From Sycobia sp. Sy_11 (taxonomy: Eukaryota; Arthropoda; Insecta; Hymenoptera; Epichrysomallidae): DNA of 64,000 nucleotides. Under the pieces are notes generated by a model. The model was not told where the DNA came from. It was given only the letters and a program-made list of their open reading frames with translations, and did no database searches. The stretch lies in NCBI GenBank assembly GCA_018907035.1, contig JACCIC010000014.1, positions 562,501 through 626,500 on the forward strand, written 5' to 3'. The position numbers were made by a program, and so were the translations under genes. Positions 1 to 11,695 of this stretch are shown here, in pieces (the stretch's first letter is position 1; the number at the start of each line of letters is the position of its first letter).

Positions 1-763
1 AATGCAGTGACAAAAATAGATCATTTTCCATCGTTTGTTCTTCGAGAGTGAAATTTAATATTTGTATAGACATCGAACAACAAAACAACAAAAAATCCGA
101 ATGACCGCGTATTTCTGTATTCCATTTGCATTTAGGCAAACGAATGAGTTTTCGAAGAGCGAAATAGAGTTAAAATGCGTAACATTTGCCACGTTCTTCG
201 CTTTCGGCCTCATTTTCTCGCTCATTTATGCATATATATATATTGAGTATACACAGTATATACTTTGCTAAAAATACATGCGCATGGAGAAACCGGGTGA
301 TTGTTCAGTAATCGTCGGGGGAGTAATTTTTTGTTGTTTTATTTATTTTTTCTGCAAATTATAAGTTATAATAATAAAACAAATAATAAATGCATTAATA
401 TTTACTTGCAACAGGATAATGTTTCTAAATACGTTATCATACATAATCGAATTTTAGTATCTTTCTAAACGTTTATCGTATTCTTCTGGTTAATAAATAT
501 TCAATTCATTAAAATTATAAGTTTATTGATCATTGTTTCATAAATGTCCTATTTTTTTTAACGTTAACCTAGAGAAATCGATTCTAACACTTTCACCCGG
601 TTCTTCCGTATAGTTTAATTTAAAATTCTTGAATTGCGTTATTTTTTTTGCGTTATTTTCATTGCGCAACATTGACCACGCGCTGCCAAAAGTTGCTTAA
701 ATGAAATGTTAAGAATATAGTTTCAAAAATTATCCTCGATTAATTTTCATCGTTGAAACCCAG
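1..763 (+). other. Upstream DYRK intron sequence, no exon seen
   Basis: AT-rich sequence before the first DYRK exon in the window. It should be intron, because that exon begins at a splice acceptor. No upstream DYRK exon, promoter or RNA gene could be supported. Confidence 0.6.
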
Positions 764-980
764 GTCTACGATTACCAATGACTCCCGAACAAGCGATGAA
801 GTACTACGGCTCGAAGCTCACGGAATTCGAACGGGCCGAGATCGAAAAGTACTCGGAGATCTGGTACCTCGGCCTCTCGGCGTGCAAGATCAACGGCGAG
901 GAGGGCGCCACCCAGAACGGCGGATACGACGACGACAACGGCAGCTACAACAAAGTCCTCCACGATCATATCTCCTACAG
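764..980 (+). CDS. DYRK exon: accessory region and DYRK-homology box
   Basis: The acceptor is CAG at 761-763 and the donor is GTGTGT from 981. The frame reads [20 protein letters not shown] and onward, ending in the DYRK-homology box. The ATG at 778 is internal: DYRK homologues continue upstream through LPMTPEQAM, and an acceptor sits just before it. The exon ends in phase 2 (AG of the Arg codon). Confidence 0.93.
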
Positions 981-1036
981 GTGTGTAACTGACGGATTTG
1001 CCTTATAGCGACGATTTACGCGCGCCTCGACGGTTA

Positions 1037-1085
<49 letters not shown>

Positions 1086-2879
1086 TTGTATTCGTATATA
1101 GTGTATACTATTTCTGTTTTCTTCTTTACTTTTGGACCAAGTTCCTTTTAAATAAATAATATAACTGGAATGAAACGAGTTTGAGGGACTTTGTACTTTG
1201 TCGTTATTTCTTTTTTGCTTTGTTTTGTTTTTATTACACGGATCATTCTGTTGTTGCATCGTTCACGTTTCAATCGTTCAATGCTGAATCGCTATAAAAA
1301 AAAGGCATTTATCACGTAAGCTTCGCGTAATGTACCCATCTGTTTTGTCATTGAATCTCATTACGACGGCTTTAAAGCATAGAAAATTTGAATTACAATG
1401 CTTTTAGACATTATTTTTACATAATTGTGCTTCCGTTTATCATTATTATTGCTGTTTCTTTTTTCACCAAAACTTACAATTTGTCTCTATTATAAATTTA
1501 AGATGGCACTGACTCACTGATTTGAATTTCGCACTCTCTTTCTCAACTTTACAGATATGAAATTCTGGAGGTCATTGGAAAGGGCAGTTTTGGTCAGGTG
1601 ATTAGGGCGTTGGATCACAAGACCGGCCAACACATTGCCATCAAGATAATCAGGTTGGTATCTATTATGGCAGCAGAATGAACGAAATTTTATTAAACCT
1701 TGCGAATTTTCGCATTGATTTAATCGATATTTTTCTATCTATGCGCGTTTAGAAACAAGAAACGATTCCATCATCAAGCCCTCGTCGAAGTGAAGATTTT
1801 GGATCATCTGCGAAAAAAGGACATCGACGCGAATTCATCCCACAATGTCATACACATGTTGGAGTATTTCTATTTTAGAAATCACTTGTGCATTAGCTTC
1901 GAACTGATGAGGTAAGAAGAATCTTTGACTTTTGAATATTCAAATTGCTCGATCACATACGCGCACGCGCACAATTACCAATAAACCAACCTGGCTTCCA
2001 AATCTCTAACGATAATTCATTAATTTTCGCAGTTTGAATCTCTACGAGCTAATTAAGAAGAACAATTACCAAGGCTTTAGCTTAAGTCTTATTCGAAGGT
2101 TCGCAAATTCACTGGTCAATTGTCTTAGGCTGCTCCATCGAGAGAACATCATTCACTGCGATCTGAAACCCGTAAGTTTGCATACATTAAAAAAATTGCA
2201 CCTATGCCGATTGTTGCAAACTCGTCTGAACAATACGAATTTAAATTCAAAACGATTCGTAACGAATCGAATTAATTTTAATTATCTTAGTCCAAACAAC
2301 GTTTCCATCATTATGTTGTCATCCTCTGCATAAATTAGTCGCAAATATTTCGAATATGATTTTTACTGTTCGAGTCGATCTTACATCTTAAATCATTCCT
2401 TCATCTTAAATGTAATCAATTATTCCAATAATATTATGAATTTTTTATAATGTCTGGATAAATATATATAATAAAATTACAATGAATTCAAAACATTGTT
2501 AAAGATTTCAGTCAAGAGACATGTTTAATTACCTAGATAAAAGCAACCAATAATACAATAATAAAAAAAAATAAATTGTCGACTATACACCGACTATATA
2601 CCACAGTACTTTGTTTTTAATTTCATATTATATCTGTCGCGAGTGCTTATATTTTAAGCCAAATAATTTTATCAATTATAATTATAATGACAGTCAAACT
2701 GTCCTTACATATGATCGACCCCGTAGATGTTGAAATACAAAAAACCGCTATTAAAGTATAAAAAGTAAGAAAATTAAAAAACAAAATATAAAAATAAGAA
2801 AATCATCAGAATATTATTGTTAACCAAAGATAACCTGATAAAGATGGTTAGATCAATGTATCTAAAACCTAAAAGACTA

Positions 2880-2936
<57 letters not shown>

Positions 2937-4876
2937 TCTGGCAATAAACATTACATTGATTTCCCCTTCTCTCTCTCTCTCTCTTTCACCCGCGGCCGCA
3001 GGAAAACGTTCTGTTGAAACAACGAGGCAGCAGCTCGATCAAGGTAATAGACTTCGGCTCGTCGTGCTACAGCCACCAGCGGGTCTACACGTACATACAG
3101 TCGAGGTTTTACCGCAGCCCGGAGGTAATACTCGGCCTGCCCTACGGCACGCCGATCGACATGTGGAGCCTCGGCTGCATCCTCGCCGAGCTGTTCACCG
3201 GCTATCCCCTCTTCCCCGGCGAGAACGAGGTCGAGCAGCTCGCCTGCATCATGGAGGTGCTGGGCAGGCCCCCGGATCAGCTCATCAATCACGCCTCGCG
3301 TCGCAGGCTCTTTTTCGGTGAGTCCGCGTATATATGTATGCACACACACACACATGGTAGAGAGGGCCTCCCCCCCCTCTCTCCAAGTGGGCTCCAATCT
3401 TGTTAATTATTTGAATATGATGGATAATGATTCAATGCGCCCCCCCCCTTCTCCATTCTCTTTGCAGATTCCAAGGGAAACCCTCGTTGCGTAACCAACA
3501 GTAAGGGCAAAAAGAGAAGGCCTGGCAGCATGAATGTCATGATCGCGCTTCGGTGTCGGGATCCACTCTTCGTCGACTTTGTCAGTCGGTGCCTCGAGTG
3601 AGTATACATACATACATATATATAGCTTTCGCAGTTGTTTTACAGTGATTTTAATACAAGCAATGATCGATCGTGACGACGTGATACTTATTATTATGCC
3701 TGTAAAAGAAAAATAAATTAACTAAATTTTCAAGGCAATAAAGCGTTGACGGAGCTAAAATACTAAAGTTCATATTAAGAAAGCTGGAAAGATAAGATTT
3801 TTCACAATCGAACATAGTTATTTGCAAAAAAAAAAAAACAAAGCACACACAAAGAAAAATTTATGAATCTCAAACTTTCTATTCAAACATCGAAAATTAT
3901 TTAAAAATAATCGCGCTTTTATCAACATTACGTCGATCATCATTTGGCACACATTTGCTTCGACCAAAAGATTTGTGAACTTTAAGTTCATATTTGTTAT
4001 ATAATTTGTATATTGTAATTGTAAATAAAAACAGAAAGAGTTGCTAAAGAAGAAAGTTTTTTAGTCGCATTTACGAGAAGCCTTTCTTATACACTATTTC
4101 ACATAAAATTTTTTATATGAATTATATCGATCAATTTAAGGCGAAATCGTATTAAGTAAGGTATCAATCCTTCCAATTTCTCTGTACAGTAATTTTATCG
4201 AAAACGATACTGAAAACTATCAAATTCATTTTCGTATATTCATACGGGTAGCAGTTATTTATGTAATCTCGAAGCTTCAATTGATTCTAAATGATTCACT
4301 TCAAAGATGCTGAATAGCCTTGAAACCAGCATGAGCTGAAAAATGTGATACTGTTGAATTTGTTTAAAAATTATTATACGAAACATGTTGAAAAAATTTA
4401 AAACGTAGATAAATTTTAATAAAAATTTTCATAGATATTTTTATTTTTGATAGGAATAATGATGAACGGTAGGAATTAATTAATATAATCAATCTCATTG
4501 AATTAAGCGAGTTCAACATAAAAATCCTTGTTTTAATTTTTCCTTTTTTCTTCAATAAGTAGACATTGGCTCTTAAGAAAAAAGTTACTGTCACGCTCAC
4601 GTTGCGTATATTTTTATCACGTAATGAACTCCCCCCCCCCCTCTCTCTCTCTCTCACTCTTTCCCTCTCTGTGTGTCTCTCTCATAATATTACATTATAA
4701 CTATCTGTTATATTCTTAGACTGACTTACTACATTGTTATACAGTATTTATGTTTCGCGTTATTTTAGTATTTTATGGAATATTATGCATTGACGTAAAA
4801 TATTTGTGTAGTAATTTCTTGTTTTAAGAATGCAATTTATTACGACACGTTGTACTAATGATTACACATAAGTACA

Positions 4877-4936
<60 letters not shown>

Positions 4937-5246
4937 GTTTTTATACGAATTATAACTAAGAAAAGCGACTAACTGTCTCGTCACCATCTTTCAGCTGGGA
5001 CGCCAAGAAGCGAATGAGCCCGGAGGAGGCGATGCGCCACGAGTGGCTGAGCACCTCCTCCTCGCACCTCTCCTCGTCCTCGTCGACGATGGCCTCCTCC
5101 CTCACCGGCAGCACCGCCTTCACCAGCAGCAGCACCGGCCTCGGCAGCAGCGTCGGCGGCGGCAGCGTCGGCGTCGGCGTCGGCAGCGGCGTGGGCGTGA
5201 GCGGCGGCGTAGTCGTCGTCGAGACAAGCCAGCAGCAGCAGCAACA

Positions 5247-5296
<50 letters not shown>

Positions 5297-5601
5297 CGAG
5301 CGTCGTCTCGAACGTCAGTCGCCGCCGGGCCGAGACGATGGAGGACCCGAAGCAGCAACAGTTCGCCCTCTATCGCATCAATCGCACCCGCAAGTGCGTC
5401 TCGAAGATCACGGGGATGGACGCGCCGGATGGCGCGGGCCTCGTCGTCAAGGGCAAGCTGAACGGGAGCGCGAGCAGCCACGCCCTGACGGCGGGCGGCC
5501 AGTCGGCGAGCTCGAGGCACGCGTCGACCGGCGACATCGTCACGAGCCTCGACCCGAGCCTCGACGACTCCGGGACCTTTCTGCCCCATATCCTGTCTTG
5601 A
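764..5601 (+). CDS. Class II DYRK protein kinase (DYRK2/DYRK4 type), 3' seven coding exons
   Basis: Dual-specificity kinase: it autophosphorylates an activation-loop tyrosine, then phosphorylates serine/threonine of substrates (family knowledge). Coding exons are 764-980, 1555-1653, 1753-1911, 2033-2171, 3002-3317, 3468-3597 and 4995-5601. All junctions are GT/AG and phases match throughout, giving 554 residues. In order (numbered from the first whole codon in the window): DYRK-homology box [11 protein letters not shown]...HDHISYR (about 50-72), glycine loop GKGSFGQV (80-87), VAIK-type lysine 102, catalytic HCDLKP (Asp201), DFG (221-223), activation loop YTY (233-235), then a Ser/Gly/Val-rich tail, Q22 and C-terminus TFLPHILS. 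The block [16 protein letters not shown] and the short insert DSKGNPR...[11 protein letters not shown] resemble DYRK4 and fly smi35A more than vertebrate DYRK2/3, from memory. The upstream N-terminus is missing. Insect Dyrk2 versus Dyrk3 orthology cannot be settled here, so no symbol is given. The class call is very secure. Confidence 0.95.
1039..1083. repeat. (TA)n microsatellite in DYRK intron
   Basis: Perfect TA dinucleotide array about 60 nt after the donor of the first DYRK exon in the window. Confidence 0.95.
1555..1653 (+). CDS. DYRK exon: glycine-rich loop and ATP-binding lysine
   Basis: Acceptor TTTACAG ends at 1554; donor GTTGGT starts at 1654. It encodes [15 protein letters not shown] followed by IAIKII, meaning kinase subdomains I and II. 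It enters and leaves in phase 2. Confidence 0.95.
1753..1911 (+). CDS. DYRK exon: alpha-C helix to hinge
   Basis: Acceptor AG is at 1751-1752 and donor GTAAGA starts at 1912. It encodes [17 protein letters not shown] (alpha-C, with a candidate salt-bridge Glu in VEVKIL) through LCISFELM before the hinge. Phase 2 at both ends. Confidence 0.95.
2033..2171 (+). CDS. DYRK exon: N-terminal part of C-lobe and catalytic loop
   Basis: Acceptor TTTTCGCAG ends at 2032; donor GTAAGT starts at 2172. It encodes [20 protein letters not shown] to the catalytic loop IIHCDLKP. Reading on past the donor runs into AT-rich, non-homologous sequence. Ends in phase 0. Confidence 0.95.
2172..3001 (+). other. DYRK intron with (TA)n array and CT-rich acceptor tract
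   Basis: AT-rich intron. A (TA)n array at about 2884-2931 is followed by a CT-rich stretch (about 2962-2990) that probably acts as the polypyrimidine tract for the exon starting at 3002. Confidence 0.8.
2884..2931. repeat. (TA)n microsatellite in DYRK intron
   Basis: Perfect TA array about 70 nt before the acceptor of the DFG exon. Confidence 0.95.
3002..3317 (+). CDS. DYRK exon: DFG, YTY activation loop and CMGC helices
   Basis: Acceptor is GGCCGCAG ending at 3001 and donor GTGAGT starts at 3318. It opens with ENVLLKQRG, then [23 protein letters not shown] and [20 protein letters not shown]. The second tyrosine of YTY is the conserved autophosphorylation site of the family. GC-rich compared with its introns. 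Ends in phase 1. Confidence 0.96.
3468..3597 (+). CDS. DYRK exon: short CMGC insert
   Basis: Acceptor TTTGCAG ends at 3467; donor GTGAGT starts at 3598. It encodes [20 protein letters not shown], then [16 protein letters not shown]. The insert is shorter than that of vertebrate DYRK2/3 and is DYRK4-like. The exon ends GA, completed by C of the next exon to give Asp of DWDAKKRM. Confidence 0.93.
3598..4994 (+). other. DYRK intron with CT tract before the acceptor
   Basis: AT-rich intron. A short C10 plus CT run lies near 4631, and a (CT)n tract at about 4879-4931 sits 64 nt before the terminal-exon acceptor. No coding signal was seen. Confidence 0.75.
4879..4931. repeat. (CT)n microsatellite near DYRK terminal acceptor
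   Basis: About 26 CT units ending 63 nt before the terminal DYRK exon; it may supply part of the pyrimidine signal. Confidence 0.95.
4995..5601 (+). CDS. DYRK terminal coding exon with polyglutamine tail
   Basis: Acceptor TTTCAG ends at 4994 and the stop TGA is at 5599-5601. It encodes the end of the kinase domain ([19 protein letters not shown]), a Ser-rich stretch, a Gly/Val/Ser-rich stretch, Q22 at 5230-5295, and a tail containing [11 protein letters not shown] and [12 protein letters not shown]. The C-terminal LPxxLS resembles the LPxLVS and LPPIL ends of other DYRKs. Very GC-rich. Confidence 0.93.
5230..5295 (+). repeat. CAG/CAA repeat encoding 22 glutamines
   Basis: Twenty-two glutamine codons in the DYRK C-terminal tail, mostly CAG with a few CAA interruptions near the 5' end. 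It is a likely length-polymorphic coding microsatellite. The catalytic domain is not interrupted. Confidence 0.95.
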
Positions 5602-5965
5602 AGTCGGGTACGAGCCAGCCATTTCTAAAGCGCCGCTATGATATACATACATATATAAATATACATACATATATACATACATACACACGCATATATATAT
5701 ATTTATTTATTTATATATGTGCTGTGCAATCAGGGCGGCGATGGCGATTGGCGTTGCCGTCGTCGCTCAAAGTGCGTGCGTTCCATTTTTCTTTGATTTT
5801 TTTTGTCTCTCTCTCTCTCCGGAACTCTCGCACGACCACGACGACTACGACGGCGGCGTCTCTCTCCTTTCGCGGGCGTGCGAGCGCGCGCCAGCGCTGC
5901 AAGTTGCGTCGCTCACGTCCTCGCCGCGGGTTTGCGAAACCGGCGCTCGTCGCGGCCTTTCTCGC

Positions 5966-5968
<3 letters not shown>

Positions 5969-6021
<53 letters not shown>

Positions 6022-6034
6022 GTATATGTATATA
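5969..6034. repeat. (TA)n array with TATG variants after the DYRK stop
   Basis: A TA array running into imperfect TATATG units, inside the probable DYRK 3' UTR. Confidence 0.93.
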
Positions 6035-6495
6035 GAAAATGCACGCGCATTCTTCCGCGCCGCGCGGGAGGGTCACGCGCAAATGGCGTGTAATGCGCGT
6101 TTCAGAGGCGCTCTCTGTCGAAACCGGTGTGTCGTTGTTGCTGCCTTTGGCTTTCCATTTTTAAAGATTGATTTCGCTATGGTTATTATATATAGTTATC
6201 GAGTCCAAGGGAAGTCCAAAATACGAGTAACGAGCGTATTTTAATCAAGACTGTTCTAAAGGGCCAATAGACTTTACCTACCGAGGTACGTAAACGTTGT
6301 ATTAACAATATAAACGGCTTATAATGAAAAGAAAAACGACTTTAAGCGTGATATTATAACAATGCTGTGCGAATAATCATCTTTCGTGGTGAGAAAAAAA
6401 AAACGTTGTTTTTTTTTTATCATCGAGGAAAAAGAATACGGTGTATACCGGTATAATAGTGGGAGGGTAAAAATTCTGCATGACTTTGTACCGAC

Positions 6496-6501
6496 AATAA
6501 A
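6496..6501 (+). terminator. Candidate DYRK poly(A) signal AATAAA
   Basis: Canonical AATAAA about 0.9 kb after the DYRK stop; a second copy lies at 6550-6555. The hexamer is common in AT-rich DNA, so only position supports it. Confidence 0.3.
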
Positions 6502-7306
6502 TTTTTTGAATCGGCCAAATTGAGAGACAACACACGTGATATAATACTCAATAAAGAATAGTCATTCAGAGATAGAAAAAAAACCAAGTGCGTGCGAACA
6601 ATGCAGAATAGCTGATGTTGTTGGTAAAAATTCGTAATAAGGGAGGATGAGAGAGAGAAAGAGATAGAGAGCTCTGGAAAGAAATGGCTGGCTTGTAGCC
6701 ACTTGTCTCATCGAAAAAAAACTGTATAGCCATGACCCAACGAAAAATGAACGAAAAAAAAACGGTGTGACGTAAAATTGTAAAACTCGTAGCTAGACTA
6801 ATTGACATTGATTAGAGGGAGGTGTTATTGATAATCGCGCAATGAAATTGTCCTTTGTTCTCGCAACTTATATAGTCAATTTCGTTGTGTAATTTTATAT
6901 ATTGTAATTTATTGTGATTGATCAATTTTATGCGAGATCATACTAGCTTCGTAAATGAAGATCAACACGATATTATATATGAATTGCTCTCTAGGCGAAA
7001 TGTGCGAGCAATGCAGAAATCGACGAACCAGATTATGAAAAATGAAGGGAGGAGACGGTGAAACACGTTAATAGTGAAAATAGTAAAAGCATCAGTCTTT
7101 TCTTCAATGGCTTCGAAAACCAATACGTCGTTAAATAAAGATCGCGCGGATTATCCTTCTAATTGGCGTGACCCCGTTTTTCACGAGGCCTGAGTAGTCT
7201 TATTGTGATATTAAACTACCACTGTCTTACTTGGATCTCTGATAATTGAGAATGTAGTGTCGTGTAATGATAGATTCTCTAATATTACTTTTAATATTAT
7301 TACTAT

Positions 7307-7332
7307 TATTTTATTATTACAATTATTATTAC

Positions 7333-7386
<54 letters not shown>
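7307..7386. repeat. (ATT)n microsatellite
   Basis: Trinucleotide array, pure in its centre and imperfect at the edges. Its translations (poly-Tyr, poly-Ile) are artefacts. Confidence 0.95.
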
Positions 7387-7388
<2 letters not shown>

Positions 7389-10300
7389 TTTTATTATTAA
7401 TAGTATGTATAATTATATATATATAATATTTTGTTATGCTTTCGAGCATGGCTACTGCCAGCACTACGACTGTAATTATTATACATGTTTTAAGAACTTT
7501 GACTTGATCGAAGATGCTATACACAAGAACTTACGATTAGCAGAGGAATGCTCGATTATACATCGTTATCGATCCCAGGGTACACGCGTTCAAGCTTGCT
7601 GTGCATTCTGACACAATTTTTAGATTTTTAGTAGTCCGCTGAAGCTTTTTCGCTTCATTATAATTCATTATCAATACAGTCTTTTTATTTTCAACTCTTA
7701 ATTTTAAATATATTTTTAGACTTGCTATCTCCTTTCTCTATGTCTCGTATTAAAAAAAAGAAAAAAAAAGAAAAAAACAAAAACAAATGTTCTTTAAATG
7801 TATATACTTTTATCGCTGTTATGACCCGTTTCCACGCTTGTGCTGCATGCATTTTCTAAACATACCGAGATTTTTTACATGACAATATTGTTACGGAAAA
7901 ATTAATTAATGTAAAACTTTGAATAATTGTCTAAATTAATACAAGCGAAAGCTAGTTTTATTATTCCTGGAATGGAATTTTTTATGGTTTTATGCGTTTG
8001 TGGAGCCAAAGGTTCGTAATGATTAAAAATAACATGGAATAGTTATCTATTCCATCCGCTTTTTTCGCAATTTAAAAATAAATTTGATGACAAACAGAAA
8101 ATCTTAAGTAACTTCCATGTAATAAAAAAAAAAGAAAACATGTGTATTTGTATTTATGCGTTCACATCTTGGAGGATCTTTCTATGTCTTATCCGACGAT
8201 TGATGTGTACATATTTATCAATATCAAAATGTAGAGGAAAAAACAAGTAACACTCTCTTACGCAGACCATGTGTGAAAAGACTGAAAGATGTTATAGACG
8301 TATAAAATTATGATTTGTCAACCACATTTTACTGAATAGAAATACAGCGAAAAAAAATCTACTCGCCCATCATTTAATTAGAAGAGAAAGTACAACAATG
8401 ACAGTCTTTTTTGGAATGTTTAAGAAACAATTCAATTAACTTATTAGATCGTTTCATTATTTAATGGTTCACTTTGTAAAGCCTATACCTAATACCATTG
8501 AAGCATTATTTTTCCACTGCCGCCACGAAATCCTGCGATATAGTAAAAAATACAATGCCATGTACCAATCAAACATGCATTGTAATTTGCTGTTTGCATG
8601 CGAAACCACATTTTTACGAGCGATTGTAGTAAAATATATCAACTAATTGAGGGTAAAGAAAGATATCGGTTACTCCGTTTTTCAAATACTAATAAGTAGT
8701 TGTATATTGTACCTAATGAGAAATTACGGAGAATTATAGAATAAAGTATGTTTGAAGAATCAAATATTCCTTTTGATGTTTTACAAAGTAGCTTAACTTT
8801 TTCATAGAGATATTCGTGTGGTAAGAATGCTTAAATATAATGTAAATTATTTGCTAACTGAAAAACCTCTACAAGCTTGTTGAAAATATGGAAAAGAGTA
8901 ATTTAAATCAAGTTGACCAAGTTTTTGTACATGTGCATTATAAACGTCAAATGTTTTGTCGTGCTTAAAATTAAATTGTCGCATGCTATTATATGAAAAG
9001 ACAGACGAATCGAAAATTTTAATGTTAATTGTAAAAGTTCATAAACCCAAACGTAGATACGGAAGCAATAGAATAGCGATAAATAAATACAATTAAAATA
9101 ATTGATAATTGCGCATTTTTTAAACTATGTTTGCGAACAAATTTGCGTAAATTAATTCGCCGAAAGAGTGTTTTTGACATTGTTCCAGATGTCTACACAT
9201 GTACCATCGTAAAAAAGCTGAGGAAATTCGCATAAATTAACAATAATTTGCTAAAGTAGCAACAACAAAAAAATATTGTTATTGGTAAATAGTGTTCAAT
9301 GAAATTGTCAACAAACAAATTATTCAAGCGTAAATCTTAAATAACAATTGATTTAACACGCTTCGAGTGCAATCAAAAACGATAAAACGTATATTTTTAT
9401 AACTTTTATGTTGACGCAGAAACTAAGGAAGATTTATTTGTGTTTGTTACTGAACGCTTTACCTCTCTGTGTGCCGTTTTTTCATGTTATAAGGCGTCCA
9501 ATATTCTTGTTTCTGTGAATAATTGTATTCTCATTTTATTTACCTTAAATGCATGATCCATTTAAAAGTTATACGCAAGTCAACAGTAGCTCATAGGACA
9601 ATCAACAAGTTTTTAGCAGAGTGTAAAATTTAGGCTTGTATGTACACGCAGATTAAAGGTAAAGTTGATTTAAGGCTTTGAAAGTAATAAGTCCAAATGC
9701 TTAATATATTAATGATCTAGTAATGAGTCGTTTATTGTCGATGAGGTCAGAAAACCGAGGAATTGTTTTAGAAGGCAGTAAAACTTGTTTTCGAACGAGT
9801 TCTATGTATTGGAATAATATGTAAATTGCGTAAATTCATAAGAAGAAAACTCGTTAAGGGAAACGCGGGTAGAAAATTGTGTTATTGTCGAACAAAAAAT
9901 AAAAAAAAAAAATAAATAAATAAAAAAAAATTTCATATATAGACAAAGTAAGCGTGAGTGCGTTTGAGCGAGAAAATTATAAGAAAGTGCATTTTGTGAT
10001 TCGTATAAGAAATATAGCTCTAATTAATCCCCTGGAAAATTAATTTCGCCCGACTGCGAAATTGACGATATCTGCCTGAAATTTAGTATGGGATGAGCCT
10101 CGAAATAGATTAACGGCTTATAAGTTAGAGATTGCGCATAATGCTAATCAAGCCTAAATGATCGCAATTATTCAACGTATAATCGAACAATATGCGAGAG
10201 TAAGACTTGGTATGAATCGAAGCGATTCGTGCATTGAGACAAAAAGAAAATCATTTGCGCAATTAATGAATTGAAATATATATATAAGATTTACATGATA

Positions 10301-11240
10301 ATGACATGAAAATTATTAATATTAAAACCCAATTAAAGCATCATCACCTTTTGTATCATTTGTCCGTTTGTTTCTATCTTGCTGCGTTTGTCTTTCATTA
10401 TTAATGTAAAACCAAGATTGCTCGATCTCGAAGAAATCTTGTGTGTAAATATACTAATAAATATTATACATAATGAGAAACCAATTGTTAGAAAGTTTAT
10501 TTACCCTTTTCAGCTTACTTCTATTATTTTCAAAATTAATTTCTTTTACTTTTATGATAATATTTCCATAAATGTTTACATAAAAGCTTGCGTGTATGAT
10601 TCTTTGACTTTCCAAAATGTTATGTTTATTTTTTTATGATATTAGTACAAAGGTAAAAGTAGCATAAAGTAATACTTATCTTTTTCACCTATAATTTTTT
10701 AACACTCTAAGAAATCGAATATTTTATCGATGAAATGGATCAGTGTTTTCTTATTAAATTTAAAGATTTTTAGTTTACTTATTTATAAAACTTTATTTTT
10801 TGAATAAATTATAAAATAAAAATATAATTATTTTTTTTTGTCAATATAATATATTGTCTATTATTATTATTACTGATGTTTTTAGTTTTATTATTATATT
10901 GAAAACAAAAATAGTCAGTATATGAATTGAAATTTACAAAAGCTTTACAGAATTTTTAGTATATTTCTGGATTAGCTTTTAATTTATATGATGAGTTTTA
11001 TGAATTTTGATTTTTTATAAATGAATACATTCACTCATATAAATAATTATTATTATTATCGAGTCAATTCCATTTTATTCGTTTTTAAAAGGAAAAAAAA
11101 ATATCTTTGCTGGTGATTTATAAATTATAAGCATGGAAATGTAATGTGCTGCCAATAGAGACAACTAAAAATTTGGTTTGAAATAGGTTCGGTATAGCCG
11201 GCTTGCTGGTCCTGTAGAGCCATTGTTTGGCCAGTGTAGG

Positions 11241-11266
11241 CTATATATAGGCCTGTCTATATATAG
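11241..11266 (+). promoter_or_regulatory. Two CTATATATAG boxes upstream of the CCDC43 homologue
   Basis: Two identical palindromic 10-mers CTATATATAG at 11241-11250 and 11257-11266, spaced 16 bp, lie about 265-290 bp before the CCDC43 start codon. They could be TATA elements giving a 5' UTR of roughly 240 nt. TA-rich DNA is abundant in this window, so this is only suggestive. Confidence 0.3.
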
Positions 11267-11530
11267 CGTATAGTGTAAATGTGTAAAAGTAGATTGCAGT
11301 AGCTGCTGGCACTCGCAGTCGCAGTAGTAATATATATATAGGCATTAGCGCATACAGGCTGTGCGTGGGTGCCGCTGCCGGTCGGCGATCCTAACATCCC
11401 ACGGGCCGGCGGGCCGGCGCGCGAACACATTTTAGTCATTTACACATCAGGCAGTTGTAGAGTAGAGTTATACCAGGTTATACACAGCAGCTGCGCTGCT
11501 GCTCTTTAATTTCCCACGAGGATCGAAGCA

Positions 11531-11695
11531 ATGGCGGCGATCGCCGAGGAGTTCGACTGTTGGCTGAGCACGAAGCTCCGGGAATTGAAAACCGACGAGG
11601 GTGTCTTTGGATCGTACATTAAGGGCATCCTCGAGGGCGATGAAACGGAGGACGAGAAAACCGAGGCCCTTGAGGGAATTCTCGCCGGCATAACG
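11531..11695 (+). CDS. CCDC43: CCDC43 exon 1
   Basis: Start codon at 11531; exon ends after ATA ACG at 11695 with donor GTGAGG. It encodes 55 residues and ends in phase 0. Reading on past the donor gives a non-homologous tail before a stop. Confidence 0.93.

Larger units (their letters stand above)
5602..11160. other. DYRK 3' UTR and AT-rich intergenic region
   Basis: No ORF here looks like a protein gene; the longer ones are repeat-driven. The first part is probably DYRK 3' UTR, with AATAAA candidates at 6496-6501 and 6550-6555. A (TA)n array lies at about 5969-6030 and an (ATT)n array at about 7307-7386. From about 7700 to 11100 the sequence is AT-rich, without recognisable features. Confidence 0.6.

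Noticed and set aside
4981..5688. Minus-strand 235-aa open frame, including poly-Leu
   Set aside because: It is the antisense of the terminal DYRK exon; the Leu run is the complement of the CAG tract.
5043..6035. Plus-strand 330-aa open frame
   Set aside because: Out-of-frame shadow of the DYRK terminal exon, running into TA repeats (IYIYIY); no family resemblance.
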